A stretch of DNA of 64,000 bases from assembly GCA_014529385.2 (NCBI GenBank), contig CM043962.1, positions 86,833,180 to 86,897,179 on the forward strand, in the 5' to 3' direction. Position numbers and translations under genes: made by a program. The stretch is from Adiantum capillus-veneris. Lineage: Eukaryota; Streptophyta; Polypodiopsida; Polypodiales; Pteridaceae. Of the stretch, positions 37,232 to 46,854 are shown one piece after another (positions within the stretch are counted from its first letter, which is position 1; every line of letters starts with the position of its first letter). A model generated the notes under the pieces. It ran no database searches. It was not told where the DNA came from and worked only from the letters and a program-made list of their open reading frames with translations.

Positions 37232-39131
37232 TGTGTGCTCCTTGAAGGCCTTGGGGTGGAGGAGCAGTTGTGCAGAGCCTGAGAAGAGAACTGCATCCCG
37301 TGGGTCGTCGGCATCCTTTTAAAGTCCACAACATTTTAAAACGATGGGCGTTTTTGGCTCCTTCACCGGTGTTTGAGAAAAATTTGCTTGTTTTTGCAGT
37401 GTTTTAGAACGTTGGCAGTAGGCAGCAAACTCCCCTAACAGTGCCCCCTCTCGATCGCATTTTGACACGCCCCCCCTCTAACAAGCGACCTTCCCCTTTC
37501 CCAACATATTGAAACGCTGCTGCCAACAACGCCCTGCTCTTTCCCCTTGCGTTTCGAGATGCAGCCATTGTCAACGCCATCCCATAGTCCCCTTTTGCCA
37601 CCTCTTGGCCAACATTTTAAAACATTGTTTGGCACAGAGAGGATGCCCCAAGGCACTAGGCTAGGGGTTGTGTTGCCTTGGAGAACACAATGCAAGGGTG
37701 GTACCTCGTGGAAAACGGCTTTCGTAGCCTATTTGGAGGAGACCTTCGGAGAATGGCTTGAGAACACTGGAAGGAGTAACCTTGCATGGCTTGAGCGACT
37801 TGGACGGGCATTGGGAGGATCTTTAGAAGGCGACTTGCAAGGAGCAATGGAGGATCTTTGGACGAGACCCTTGACGTGACTTGGGACATCGGAGAGTTTT
37901 GCTTTGGTGATTCGACTTGGAGATATGCGGCCAATTATTGGAGTGCAAGAAGGCAAGAGTTTCACTTCCAAGTTTTACAACCTCAACAAGGGCTCCCCTT
38001 GCTCGAGAATGCCCGACAACAACGACCAAAAGCAACGAAAAGCTATGGATAATGGATCGTCAACCATCCATTTAGTGGCCTGTGCACCGACACTTAAGGA
38101 ACCCGGCAATTTGTTTGGCTTGAGTTTATGAAGTCAAAAGCAAATGGAGGAGTTTGCTAGAGAACAGCGACAAAGGTCAGTTGGACAAGGACGGTAGTAC
38201 CAGTACTCAGCTAGCTGCCTCGGTACCCGGGAGGTACGACCACAGTTGTTATGATTGTGATTCGACGCTTTGTTTGGCTTGGGAGTCGGAAGCCAAAGGC
38301 AAAAGCAGGAATTCACTTGAAGACAAAGTCAAAGACAAGCTTGACAGAGATTACGGTAATGAAGTTTTGACAAAAGAGATCAGCATGGCACACGTGGTGA
38401 TGGCCACAGTGGCCTCAACGTCATATTTCTAATCAAAAGGAAAGTGTCACCACTAGCTTTAATCAGAGAGAGGCTTGTGAGTGGCAGAGAGGGGCAAGCA
38501 CTGCTCCCTATAATTAATTTGGACCCTTGTGTTGGAGTTCAAGTTATTGGTGTTTGGACCCGTAGGTCTGAGTTCAATGCACATGCATCTGACAGGGAAC
38601 CAATTAGACGTCTAAAACACTGTGTATGGGCTAGCCAATTCATTGTTGTTGGTCAGATTATGGACAGGATGTGTTTCAATAGTTTGTTATCTTGGAGTTT
38701 TATATATTGGACCTGATGTGTTCATATTTCACGAATGGGGATTATTGGACGTAGTATGGTCTACAGCTCAAAGTTTCTACAAAGGCAACCGATGCTCAAG
38801 ATGGCATTACTTTCAGGTACAAAGTTGAGGAGAGCAACACCAAGGTGTATCTAATTGGTGGCCACTTTCTGGGGTGTCCATGATAGCATCTTCATCGACT
38901 CGGTCTCACTATTGATGTCCACTATGAGCTACAGAGAGGGTGTTAAAGTTTAGGCATCTCAAGTGAACTGCCCAATGTGATCCCATTATTTAGTTTGGCT
39001 TTTAGGTATTTATTTTACTTATTTTTCAAAGTCTTGGGTAGGGCAATTTACTAGGCTTGCTATATAAGCAACCCCTTGCCTCCATTGTTTACACATTCAT
39101 TTATTCATTTCCAAGGTTGATTGGTTCAAGA

Positions 39132-39132
<1 letters not shown>

Positions 39133-39200
<68 letters not shown>
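39133..39200 (+). repeat. (CT)n tract inside the 3' LTR
   Basis: The counterpart of 37047-37171, shorter. LTRs are identical at insertion, so this records post-insertion repeat instability. Confidence 0.95.
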
Positions 39201-39203
<3 letters not shown>

Positions 39204-39253
39204 CTCACTCCCCTTGGTCTCTACGCTTCCACATCATCGACTTTGACACTTAC

Positions 39254-40578
39254 CTCGTCTTAAAAATCGTGCGAGTCTAATACATGTGACATCACAACAA
39301 GTGAAATCCAGTGTGATGATGAGGTGGATAAGGCTGTCCTTGATAGGGTAGCGGATGTTTTGACGGAAGCATAAACAATGATTCAATGGAATAAAACCCA
39401 CCGTACTGGCATGTCATGCATGCATATCAAAAAAATAGAGTGATAAGCCCTTGGCTTCAATGATGGTCTCAACAATGTGATTCGATGCCATACGTTCCTT
39501 GCACCATTTGTATTGGCATGGATACATCACAATTCGACATCACCAACTGTAAACTATGAGCTTATATTCGTAAGTTACCAAGTCGCCAAGCCTGTGTTCC
39601 ATTACCCTTAATCCTAAGTCAATGGGTAGTACTTTGGCATGGAGTAGAAGCCTTGCTTCTCATTGAGTTTGTCAAAGTACTTTGCTTTGCATAGCAGGGA
39701 TTTTTTTTCCCAAATAAAAGGTTAATAACACAAAAAGAGGAAGAAGAACTTGAAATTGTCTAGCATTGTCGCCCCTTTGTGGCAAGTTGTCCTCAAATTC
39801 AAAAGTAAACTCGTGCTTGAGAATGAATTGCGGTCGGATTTTGTCGTCTTGGCTTGAATGTGGCTCATAGCCATGCATACTGAAAAACAGAGAGTTGTCG
39901 TATGAACCATGGATACCCCCTTCACCCTAATTCATATTGTCCTCTAGGGAAAAAGAATTTAGACATTTTGCAAAGTTTTCCCAAGTTTGAATGCAGATAG
40001 CATATTCCAAATGTTGGAAGCTTTTATGTAGGATGCCTAAAATTGAAGTCGTGCTTTACATAAATACATTTGAAAGATAAAACATCATAGAGCCTGTGTA
40101 CTCATAGTCAACATGTATTGTTGATGACATACAGATCTCAATGCAAAAGAAAATCGACCTTGTTGAGTTTCCACAGAGAGTCGATTTTGTCAAATTGTAT
40201 ATCTTATTGAAAAACATAAAGTACCATATAGTGCCCGTGTGGGCAGTAGATAGCTCAGAAAACTTAGCTATCGAACATTTTGTAACTGCACAACTTTGCT
40301 TGCCAAAGCGACTGGCATGAATCTCCACGGGGTGTGGTTGTGTGTTGGAAGCTAGCTCGTAGCCCTGAGTTACTTAATACTTGTTTGCATGCAACCGTTT
40401 CCTGTCGACTTCATGAAGTGTAACAAATGGGCGGTCTTGCTGAATGCCTGTGCCTTACAAGCCACATGCCTTACCTCACCTTGCCTTATTTGTAGGCAAC
40501 CTTGCTTACATGTATCAACTCTATAATTAAACAACTGATAACAAATTAAAAGAAATTACGTTGTCCGCGTTAGACATA
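39254..40578 (-). other. spacer with weak reverse-strand coding-like fragments
   Basis: On the minus strand, 39878-39672 ('HGYEPHSSQDDKIRPQFIL'), 39690-39600 ('FDKLNEKQGFYSMPKYYPLT') and 39535-39450 ('CQYKWCKERMASNHIVETII') read like short exons or decayed coding pieces. I recognise no family and see no clear splice pairs. The rest is featureless. Confidence 0.25.
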
Positions 40579-40823
40579 TGTTGAGAAGCGTCCTAATATT
40601 GGAATTAGGGTTGCAGAGAAACACACACAGCTTGGAGAAGATGAAGGAAGCTCAAGGCACACAAGTAAGAGTGTATTACTTAGTGTGCAATGGAAAAGAT
40701 AGATAGCCCTAGAGTGATGGGCGTATATAAATGCACGGGGGAAAAAACCTCCTAAAGAGGGAAAAAATGCCCCTGCGGTCCTAGTGTGTTCACACACATC
40801 ACTACCACATGTATATGGTAACA
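40579..40823 (-). mobile_element. copia 3' LTR, minus strand (245 bp)
   Basis: Read on the minus strand it starts TGTTACCATATAC just after a purine tract (atggggga) and ends ..TCTCAACA, with a TATA-like 'tttatatacgcc' inside. It follows the end of the minus-strand RNase H frame in the expected order. No matching 5' LTR is present, because the element is truncated at about 43020. Confidence 0.8.
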
Positions 40824-43020
40824 AATCCCCCATGGAGTGATGTGATGAACGAGAGCTGGCACATGAGTAAAGGGAAGTGCCATGCCCTGAGGACATGATC
40901 AGTCCACAAAGGGGAGTAAGCCCAAAGCTTTGCGGAAAGCTTCGAGCTACTCACGAGACAATGCCTTTGTGAAAAGATCTGCAAGGTTGTCCTGTGTTGG
41001 CACATAAGCCAAGTTGATCTCTCCTGCTGAGAGCCTCTCCTTGACATAGTGGTAATGCACCTCAATGTGCTTTGTGCGAGCATGAAAACTTCCTCGCAAC
41101 TGCTAATGCACTATGACTATCAGTGTAGATAGGCAGTGTCCTGTCCAACATCCAAATCATCCATACGGCGTCTGAGCCATACACACTCAACCATAGCTGT
41201 GAAGACTTCCCTATACTTAGCCTCACAACTTGAAGTGGCCACAGTAGGTTTCTTCTTGCTCAACCATGATATACATGAACCACCAAGCATGAAACAAAAA
41301 CCACTTGTGGACACTCGCGTGTCAAAACAACCAGCCCAATCTGAGTCCGAAAAAGCATGTAAGTCTGGCGGAAATGATCCGCTTTGGGATAAAACAACCC
41401 AAGATGTAAAGTGCCACTAAGGTAGTGAAAAATCCTCTTGACAGCCTGCCAATGCTTAGACCCTGGGCTATGCATAAATACACTCACCTACAAGACTGCA
41501 AACTGAATATCTGGCCTCGTGTTGCATACATAAATGAGGCATCCAACGGCAGTTTGGTAAAGAGTGACATCAGCAAGATCGCCAGCATCATGTAGACTCA
41601 ACTTCAAACCTGTTTCCGTAGGAGTGGCAATAGGTTTGCAATCCTCAAGGGCAAACCTACATAGCAATGTCTCTATGTAACTTTTTTGACACAAGGCAAT
41701 ACCACCATCACACTGCTTAAACTGTATACCCAAGTAATGATGCAACAACCCCAAATCTTTCATCTTGAAAGTAGCATTCAAATCAGCCTTAAATTCAACA
41801 ATATGTCTCTCATTTGGTCTAGTGATCAGCAAATCATCTACATAAAGAACCACAATGAGAAGTACATCACTTTCATGCTTTACTTACAATGTGCTTTCTG
41901 TTGGACTGTTACGAAAGCCTTGTTTGACCAAATGAGTGTCAAATTTCTCATACCAAGCACGAGGAGATTGCTTCAACCCATATAAAGCCTTCTTACATCT
42001 GCACACTTTGTCCTCTTGTTCTTTCTTGACAAAAACCGCGAGGCTAAACTTCTTCAAATATGTCACCATTCAAGAAAGCGATAACAATGTCTAAATTGAT
42101 GTACATCCCAACCAAAATGAGATGCCAATGCACATAGAAAACGCACAGTAGTCATACGACAAGTGGGAGCAAAAGTCTCTTCATAATCTATGCCTTTTTG
42201 TTGTACATAACCCTTTGCGACAAGTCGAGCCTTATGGCGATCGATCTCACCATCCGGCTTGAGTTTCAACTCGTATACCCACTTTGTACCAATGTCCTTT
42301 TTGCCAGGAGGCAAATCACATAAAGTCCATGTGTCATTTTGTATAAGTGCATCATATTCTGATTGCATGGCAGCCATCCAATTTTCTGAATTTTATGCTT
42401 CATTAGAAGATAGAGGTTCCTCAACATCATGTAAGCTAGACACAGCCAAAGCATAACAATCTGATGCATAAGATGCACGGCGAGAGCCTGAACGAGTATG
42501 ACTAGACAAAGGTGCATCCAATTTACTGTCACGCAATGTATGCACCAGCCATTCTAGCATACCTCTAGCCTGCTCATTTTCAGCCCTTTCCTCATCAAGT
42601 ACATCATGTACATCTACATCGGTAATAATAGGCTGACATGTAACACCCCCATAGGCTGTACATTCTCCTCATTGGAATTTACATTCGTATTTCCACCACG
42701 GAAAAGAGGCAACAAAGTGTTATAAATGTCCCGCGAGCTTACATTACTGTCTCTAGTACATGACAGCAAGGACTGAACAGAATCTTCCACAAACACTACA
42801 TCCCATGAAACCAAAATACGCTTTGTTTACGGATGATACAACCTGTAACCTTTGGTTTCAGCACTATAACCAACAAAAATAAATTTGACAGCCTTATCGA
42901 AGTGGCAAATGTCGCAAGGTCCTACCAAGCATGCTGCATGGCGGCGATGCAAAGTGCGACAAGGATCAAAGTGGATACTGCGTGAGTCACTAAACGTGAA
43001 CGCAGGGTCCAACTCTTAGC
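40824..43020 (-). pseudogene. copia pol 3' half: RT, RNase H; 5'-truncated
   Basis: In order on the minus strand: 'FIFVGYSAETKGYRLYHP' (about 42890-42830, post-integrase block), 'MQSEYDALIQNDTW', 'KARLVAKGYVQQKGIDYEET' (42370-42170, RT start), 'KKALYGLKQSPRAWYEKFD' (about 41985), 'LYVDDLLIT' with both catalytic Asp intact (about 41850-41820), 'DLGLLHHYLGI', then RNase H 'KHWQAVKRIFHYL', 'EAKYREVF', 'TKHIEVHYHYV'. It is broken by several frameshifts, but less decayed than the other copia relic. Integrase and gag are missing; the homology stops near 43020. Confidence 0.9.
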
Positions 43021-43079
43021 GACATGTTTATTTAAAAAATAATACTTTTATAAAAAAAAATAGTGTGAACAGGGCCCTT

Positions 43080-43101
43080 TTTAAATGGGCCCTTATAAAT
43101 A
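43080..43101 (+). promoter_or_regulatory. TATA box and TGGGCC element of the H3-like gene
   Basis: TATAAATA at 43094-43101, directly preceded by AAATGGGCCC, lies 58 bp before the ATG. TGGGCC/T is the plant site-II-type element common in genes of dividing cells. The reverse gene at 46684 has a similar GGGTCCATTATAAAAG arrangement. A self-complementary 'gggccct..atgggccc' flanks an A/T core at 43072-43092. Confidence 0.6.
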
Positions 43102-43158
43102 TTGCATGCTCTCATAAACCACTCATTTCTTAAGAACAGGTGAGCTCTTACCAATGAA

Positions 43159-44031
43159 ATGGCGCGCACCAAACAAACCGCGAAAGAGCATCCGCCTGCC
43201 AACAAAAACACCCTCCAAGGATGTGAGAAGCCGTCATGGCTTAAAAGCACAAGAAAACGGCCACGAACACCTGGCCGTTCCAGGAACTCTTCTAGTAGTG
43301 GGCATGGTGGTAGGGCACAAGAGTCATCAGGGACTGTTGAATCTCCACCTCCTCAAGATATAACACCTAGAAAGAGAATTAAGCAATGTGCCCAGCACTG
43401 GAGAGAAGAAGAGGGCCAGCAAACAACAGAGTCCGATAGGGAGCAGCCGTCGCGCCACCAATCACAAGCAGGACCATCCAGAACTCGGGTGGTCCACAAG
43501 GACACTGAATCAAAGAGTGAGCCACCATGGCTGCGAGATAAAATACCGCGCACACATCGGGTGGCCGTTGGGGGGAAGACATTGCCTCGAGGCCAGGGAG
43601 CTCTCCCCACACAACAAGATCAGCAGCCAAGGGAAGAGGAAGAATCGGAAGAGGCTGTAGAACGAGCCCCTAAGCATGTAAAGAGGTGCAAGTCTAAGTT
43701 TTTCAAGAATCCTAAACGCCGCCCGCCAGCAAATGTGCAAGTGCCCCCAAGACAACCGCAGCGGCGCCAAAAAATAGCAAGGGCATTTGCAGAGATCCGC
43801 CACTACCAAAAGACGACGGAGCTTTTGATTCGACGCGCCCCCTTTGCTCGCACAGTGAAGGAGGTGCTTCAAAGCTATGGAAATCAGTATAGAATGCAAG
43901 CAATAGCGCTAGAGGCTATTCAAGAAGCTAAAGAGGCCCACATCATTTCGGTGTTGGAAGATACCAACCTATGCGCCATTCATGCAAAGCGAGTGACAAT
44001 ACAGCCAAAAGATATGCAGCTTGCACGTTGA
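43159..44031 (+). CDS. histone H3-like protein with ~200-residue tail extension
   Basis: A 290-codon single-exon frame. The ATG has a good context (G at -3, G at +4). Residues 1-8 are MARTKQTA, identical to H3, then K-E replaces R8-K9. Residues about 9-210 are a Pro/Arg/Lys/Glu/Ser-rich, disordered-looking extension absent from H3. Residues 211-290 align with the whole H3 fold: '[13 protein letters not shown]' (alpha-N), '[11 protein letters not shown]' (alpha-1), '[17 protein letters not shown]' (alpha-2), '[15 protein letters not shown]' and 'PKDMQLAR'. Loop 1 has H3 length, not the longer CENP-A/CENH3 loop, although 'APF' and the long tail recall CENH3. The stop falls where H3 has the second Arg of LARR. 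It may be a divergent H3 variant, a CENH3-like protein or a captured histone gene. No H4, H2A or H2B lies nearby. Confidence 0.85.
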   Translation: MARTKQTAKEHPPANKNTLQGCEKPSWLKSTRKRPRTPGRSRNSSSSGHGGRAQESSGTVESPPPQDITPRKRIKQCAQHWREEEGQQTTESDREQPSRHQSQAGPSRTRVVHKDTESKSEPPWLRDKIPRTHRVAVGGKTLPRGQGALPTQQDQQPREEEESEEAVERAPKHVKRCKSKFFKNPKRRPPANVQVPPRQPQRRQKIARAFAEIRHYQKTTELLIRRAPFARTVKEVLQSYGNQYRMQAIALEAIQEAKEAHIISVLEDTNLCAIHAKRVTIQPKDMQLAR

Positions 44032-44169
44032 TTGCGACGAGACTTCGAGCATTAGCCGAAGATACCCCTCTTTTTGTATTGCAAACCCTTATCTTTGTAA
44101 TGATTTGACTTTCCAATGACAATATGATCAACAGTTGTGTCTACTGTGTCTATTATCTTTGTAATGAAA

Positions 44170-44987
44170 TGACTTTGTAATTTCAAGTTCTGTATGTAAT
44201 TTCAGTCAATTTCAGTAAATTTAGGTATTTTAAGTACCCTTGGGGGTAGATAAGCCTACAAGGGGCAAAAAAAAGCCTGGCCACAAGGACGCACAAATGG
44301 CTCATCCATCAGTTTTGGATGGGCCATTTGCGCACCCTTGTGGCCAGGCTTTTTTTTGCCCCTTGTAGGCTTATCTACCCCCAAGGGTACTTAAAAAGCA
44401 CAAATTTACTAAAACCTATTGGTTTTGCAACATTATTTTACATGGATCCTTGTGGACACCCTTTTTTGGCCATTCAAGATTTGAATTCCCTATAGGATAT
44501 CAAAAAAAATAACATATTGTGAAACCAAGTGTCTATGCAACATTAATTTGGATTTTTCAAATGTCCAATGTAATTGGACTTTTTGGTGTAGGGGTGTACT
44601 AGGTAGAGCTAAAGCAGGTGATAGTGTGCTGGAAACTTCATTTCATAATTGATTTCACCTTTTCTAGTGTCCTTGAGTGTGAACATATGTTGGAAGTGCC
44701 ATAAAAAGGGTGCATCTAAATTAATGATGCAAAACCAATTCATTTCAATAAATTTGTGCTTTGTAAGTATCTTAGGGGGTAGATAAGCCTACCAGGGGCA
44801 AAAAAAAGCTTGGCCACAAGGGCGCGCAAATGGCCCATCCAAAACTGATGGATGGGCCATTTGTGCGCCCTTGTGGCCATGCTTTTTTTGGCCCTTGGTA
44901 GGCTTATCTACCCCCTAGGGAACATAAAATACCTAAACTTATTGAAATTGACTGAAATTACATACAGAACTTGAAATTACAAAGTCA
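44170..44987. repeat. 818-bp foldback: ~275-bp inverted arms, each with an inner palindrome
   Basis: 44170 to about 44446 is the inverted copy of about 44713-44987, roughly 90 percent or better, with a spacer of about 265 bp. Each arm itself contains a near-perfect hairpin: 44228-44307 pairs with 44317-44395 (about 80-bp arms, short loop), and the homologous hairpin in the right arm spans about 44762-44935. Conserved phrases are 'ggtagataagcctac' and 'ggccacaagg'. It lies between the 3' ends of the convergent genes at 43159 and 45118. Transcripts crossing it would fold into long double-stranded RNA. It may be a foldback/MITE-like transposon. No target duplication was found. Confidence 0.92.
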
Positions 44988-45117
44988 CCAATCAAAACAA
45001 TTTTTATATCACCAATGGAAACAATTTTCAAGATTGACAAATCACATTCAAAAGAATTTGCAAGATAGAGAGACAATTTCAAATATTTTTTATTACTTCC
45101 AAAACGGTGATTTTACA

Positions 45118-46684
45118 TCATGTATCTGAGGAGTTCATAATTTTTTTGACCATTTCCTGGTGCCTATTTTGCGTGTAAGGCAACTCCCCAGTCAAGAGGG
45201 ACTGCGCTATGGCCTTTGGGTCAGTTGAGCCAATGGAAGCATGTATCCCTATCTGGGCAAGCACTTTACCATGAAAGCCAGTGCCAAACGCTGTGCATAC
45301 AAGGGATCTACGCACTAGGAACACTTGATGCGCAGTTTGAGCAATGGTACTCAAACACAAAAACTTGCTCAAAGCTTTTAACGACCAAGTCATAAAATGG
45401 GTTTGGGGAGTAAATTCATTATGGATAATGGCCACATTGCCAGGGGGGAGTTGTCCTAGGTAATGCGCAAGGGAAGCTTGAGGTCCAAAGCCCGTCCGCC
45501 TGCCACCCGTCCTTGCAGCAAAATCATCAACCTCCACGACATCCTGTCATAAACCGATGAAGGTTGAGGAAAAAGACAATGAAGGATGAAATAGTAACAT
45601 GAAAATTAGGATACAGTTTAACTCCTGCTCCTTGTCGTCCTCCTCCCTGTTGCCCTTTGCATCCAAGTCAATGCTCCCATGCACCATAGATACGAGCTTT
45701 GGATCATCAGATGGGAGATTGCATAATGGCATAGGCATCCTAGCAACCTCAACCTTAGCTTGTGTGACTTGGAATTCTTCATCAGCCACGTGCAACTGCT
45801 CTGCTGTCAGGACCTCCGCACATACAACTGCAATAGTGTCAGCAACAGAGTCCCCATATAGCAAGAGCTTGCTTTTTAGGACATATGGCGTATTGTCTAA
45901 GGGACATTTGGTGTTGTTGCATAGCACGCTCAAGCATTCATCCATGCACAGGCCAAATGCTTTCTCCAAATCATGCAGAAACACATACTCCTCCCCATCC
46001 ACTACCACTGATGATTTCTCACTCTGGGATAGCCACATCCGTCAATGGTAGTGGCACTGGAGTGTCACTAGGGCCAGCCACAACGATGGATTTCTCAACC
46101 ACTTCCTTGAGCCCCCTGGGGTACTCGAGCCGAAGTGTCTTTCCTTCCACTGCAAGGCTCATGGGGATAACCTCCTGCTCCTTGGTGTCCTTGATAAAGG
46201 ACCCAACCTGAAGGTGTGGTAAGCGGAGCTCCTCCAAATCAGGTTCCTCGCTCACCAAGAAGATAAATGTTGCTAGCCGAGAAAGATACTCCACCCCCAA
46301 CTTACGCTTCTTAAGCGCTGACACCCCTGGGGCTTGCTCGTCCAAGTAATGGCCTGCATCGGTTGCAATTTCTTGGAATCGTTGCAACCGCTTCGAGAAT
46401 GGGCGATCACCTTTGTGTATATAGCGTAAAAGATCGCAAGGCACCCAAATCCCTGCATGTGGGGGGATAGATACAGAATATTTTATGATGTGCTCCTCCA
46501 TGAACGCAAAAATCTCGGCAAATGGATCCATGTGAAGGGCAACTGTGGCATCAAGGTCAGGGAGACGAGTAAAAAAGGTGTGGAGGTCCAACTTCCCTTT
46601 GTATTTGGTGTCCTCGAGGAAGAGGATGAAGCGTGACAAAGGCGTGGATATGGCTGCAGATGCAGAGGCTGTGGAAGCATCCAT
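45118..46684 (-). CDS. unrecognised protein gene, three collinear segments
   Basis: Segment 1 (46684-46019) starts MDASTASASAAIS and encodes about 220 residues with 'IPPHAGIWVPCDLLRYIHKG' and 'VSALKKRKLGVEYLSRL'. Segment 2 (46038-45547) overlaps it by 20 bp in another frame, starting MWLSQSEK, with 'VVVDGEEYVFLHDLEKAFG' and an acidic 'REEDDKEQE' end. Segment 3 (45543-45118) starts after a strong pyrimidine tract and acceptor-like 'tttatgacag' and encodes 'FGPQASLAHYLGQLPPG' through 'KKIMNSSDT'. They probably form one gene of about 500 residues with an intron near 45544-45614. The donor I can see (GTATCC) gives a stop on joining, and the segment 1-2 junction needs a frameshift. No known domain is recognised. 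Confidence 0.5.
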
Positions 46685-46765
46685 GTCTAGCCTAAGGTGT
46701 AGATAGAGAGTGGAGGAGCTCAAGAGTTGCAAAAGTGAAAATAGTGAATGAGTTAGGTGGCCCCC

Positions 46766-46773
46766 CTTTTATA
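46766..46773 (-). promoter_or_regulatory. TATA box of the reverse gene at 46684
   Basis: TATAAAAG on the minus strand, preceded by GGGTCCAT, lies about 82 bp upstream of the ATG. It resembles the promoter of the H3-like gene (GGGCCCT-TATAAA). Confidence 0.6.
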
Positions 46774-46854
46774 ATGGACCCTTTTTTTAAGACATTAAAA
46801 AAAAAGGCACTTTCACCAAAAAATGATTTCTCATCTCAATGCAAAAAATTATAT

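Noticed and set aside
40824-43020. Active copia element
   Set aside because: YVDD is intact, but gag and integrase are missing, frameshifts separate the RT and RNase H blocks, and only one LTR is present.
43159-44031. Ordinary histone H3 or a standard CENH3
   Set aside because: The length (290), the inserted tail, the K9 region change and the shortened C-terminus exclude canonical H3. Loop 1 lacks the extra residues typical of CENH3. It is kept as H3-like only.
44170-44987. Bacterial-type intrinsic terminators or a CRISPR array
   Set aside because: The hairpins are far too long, occur in a plant context and have no repeat-spacer periodicity. No CRISPR array is visible anywhere in the window.
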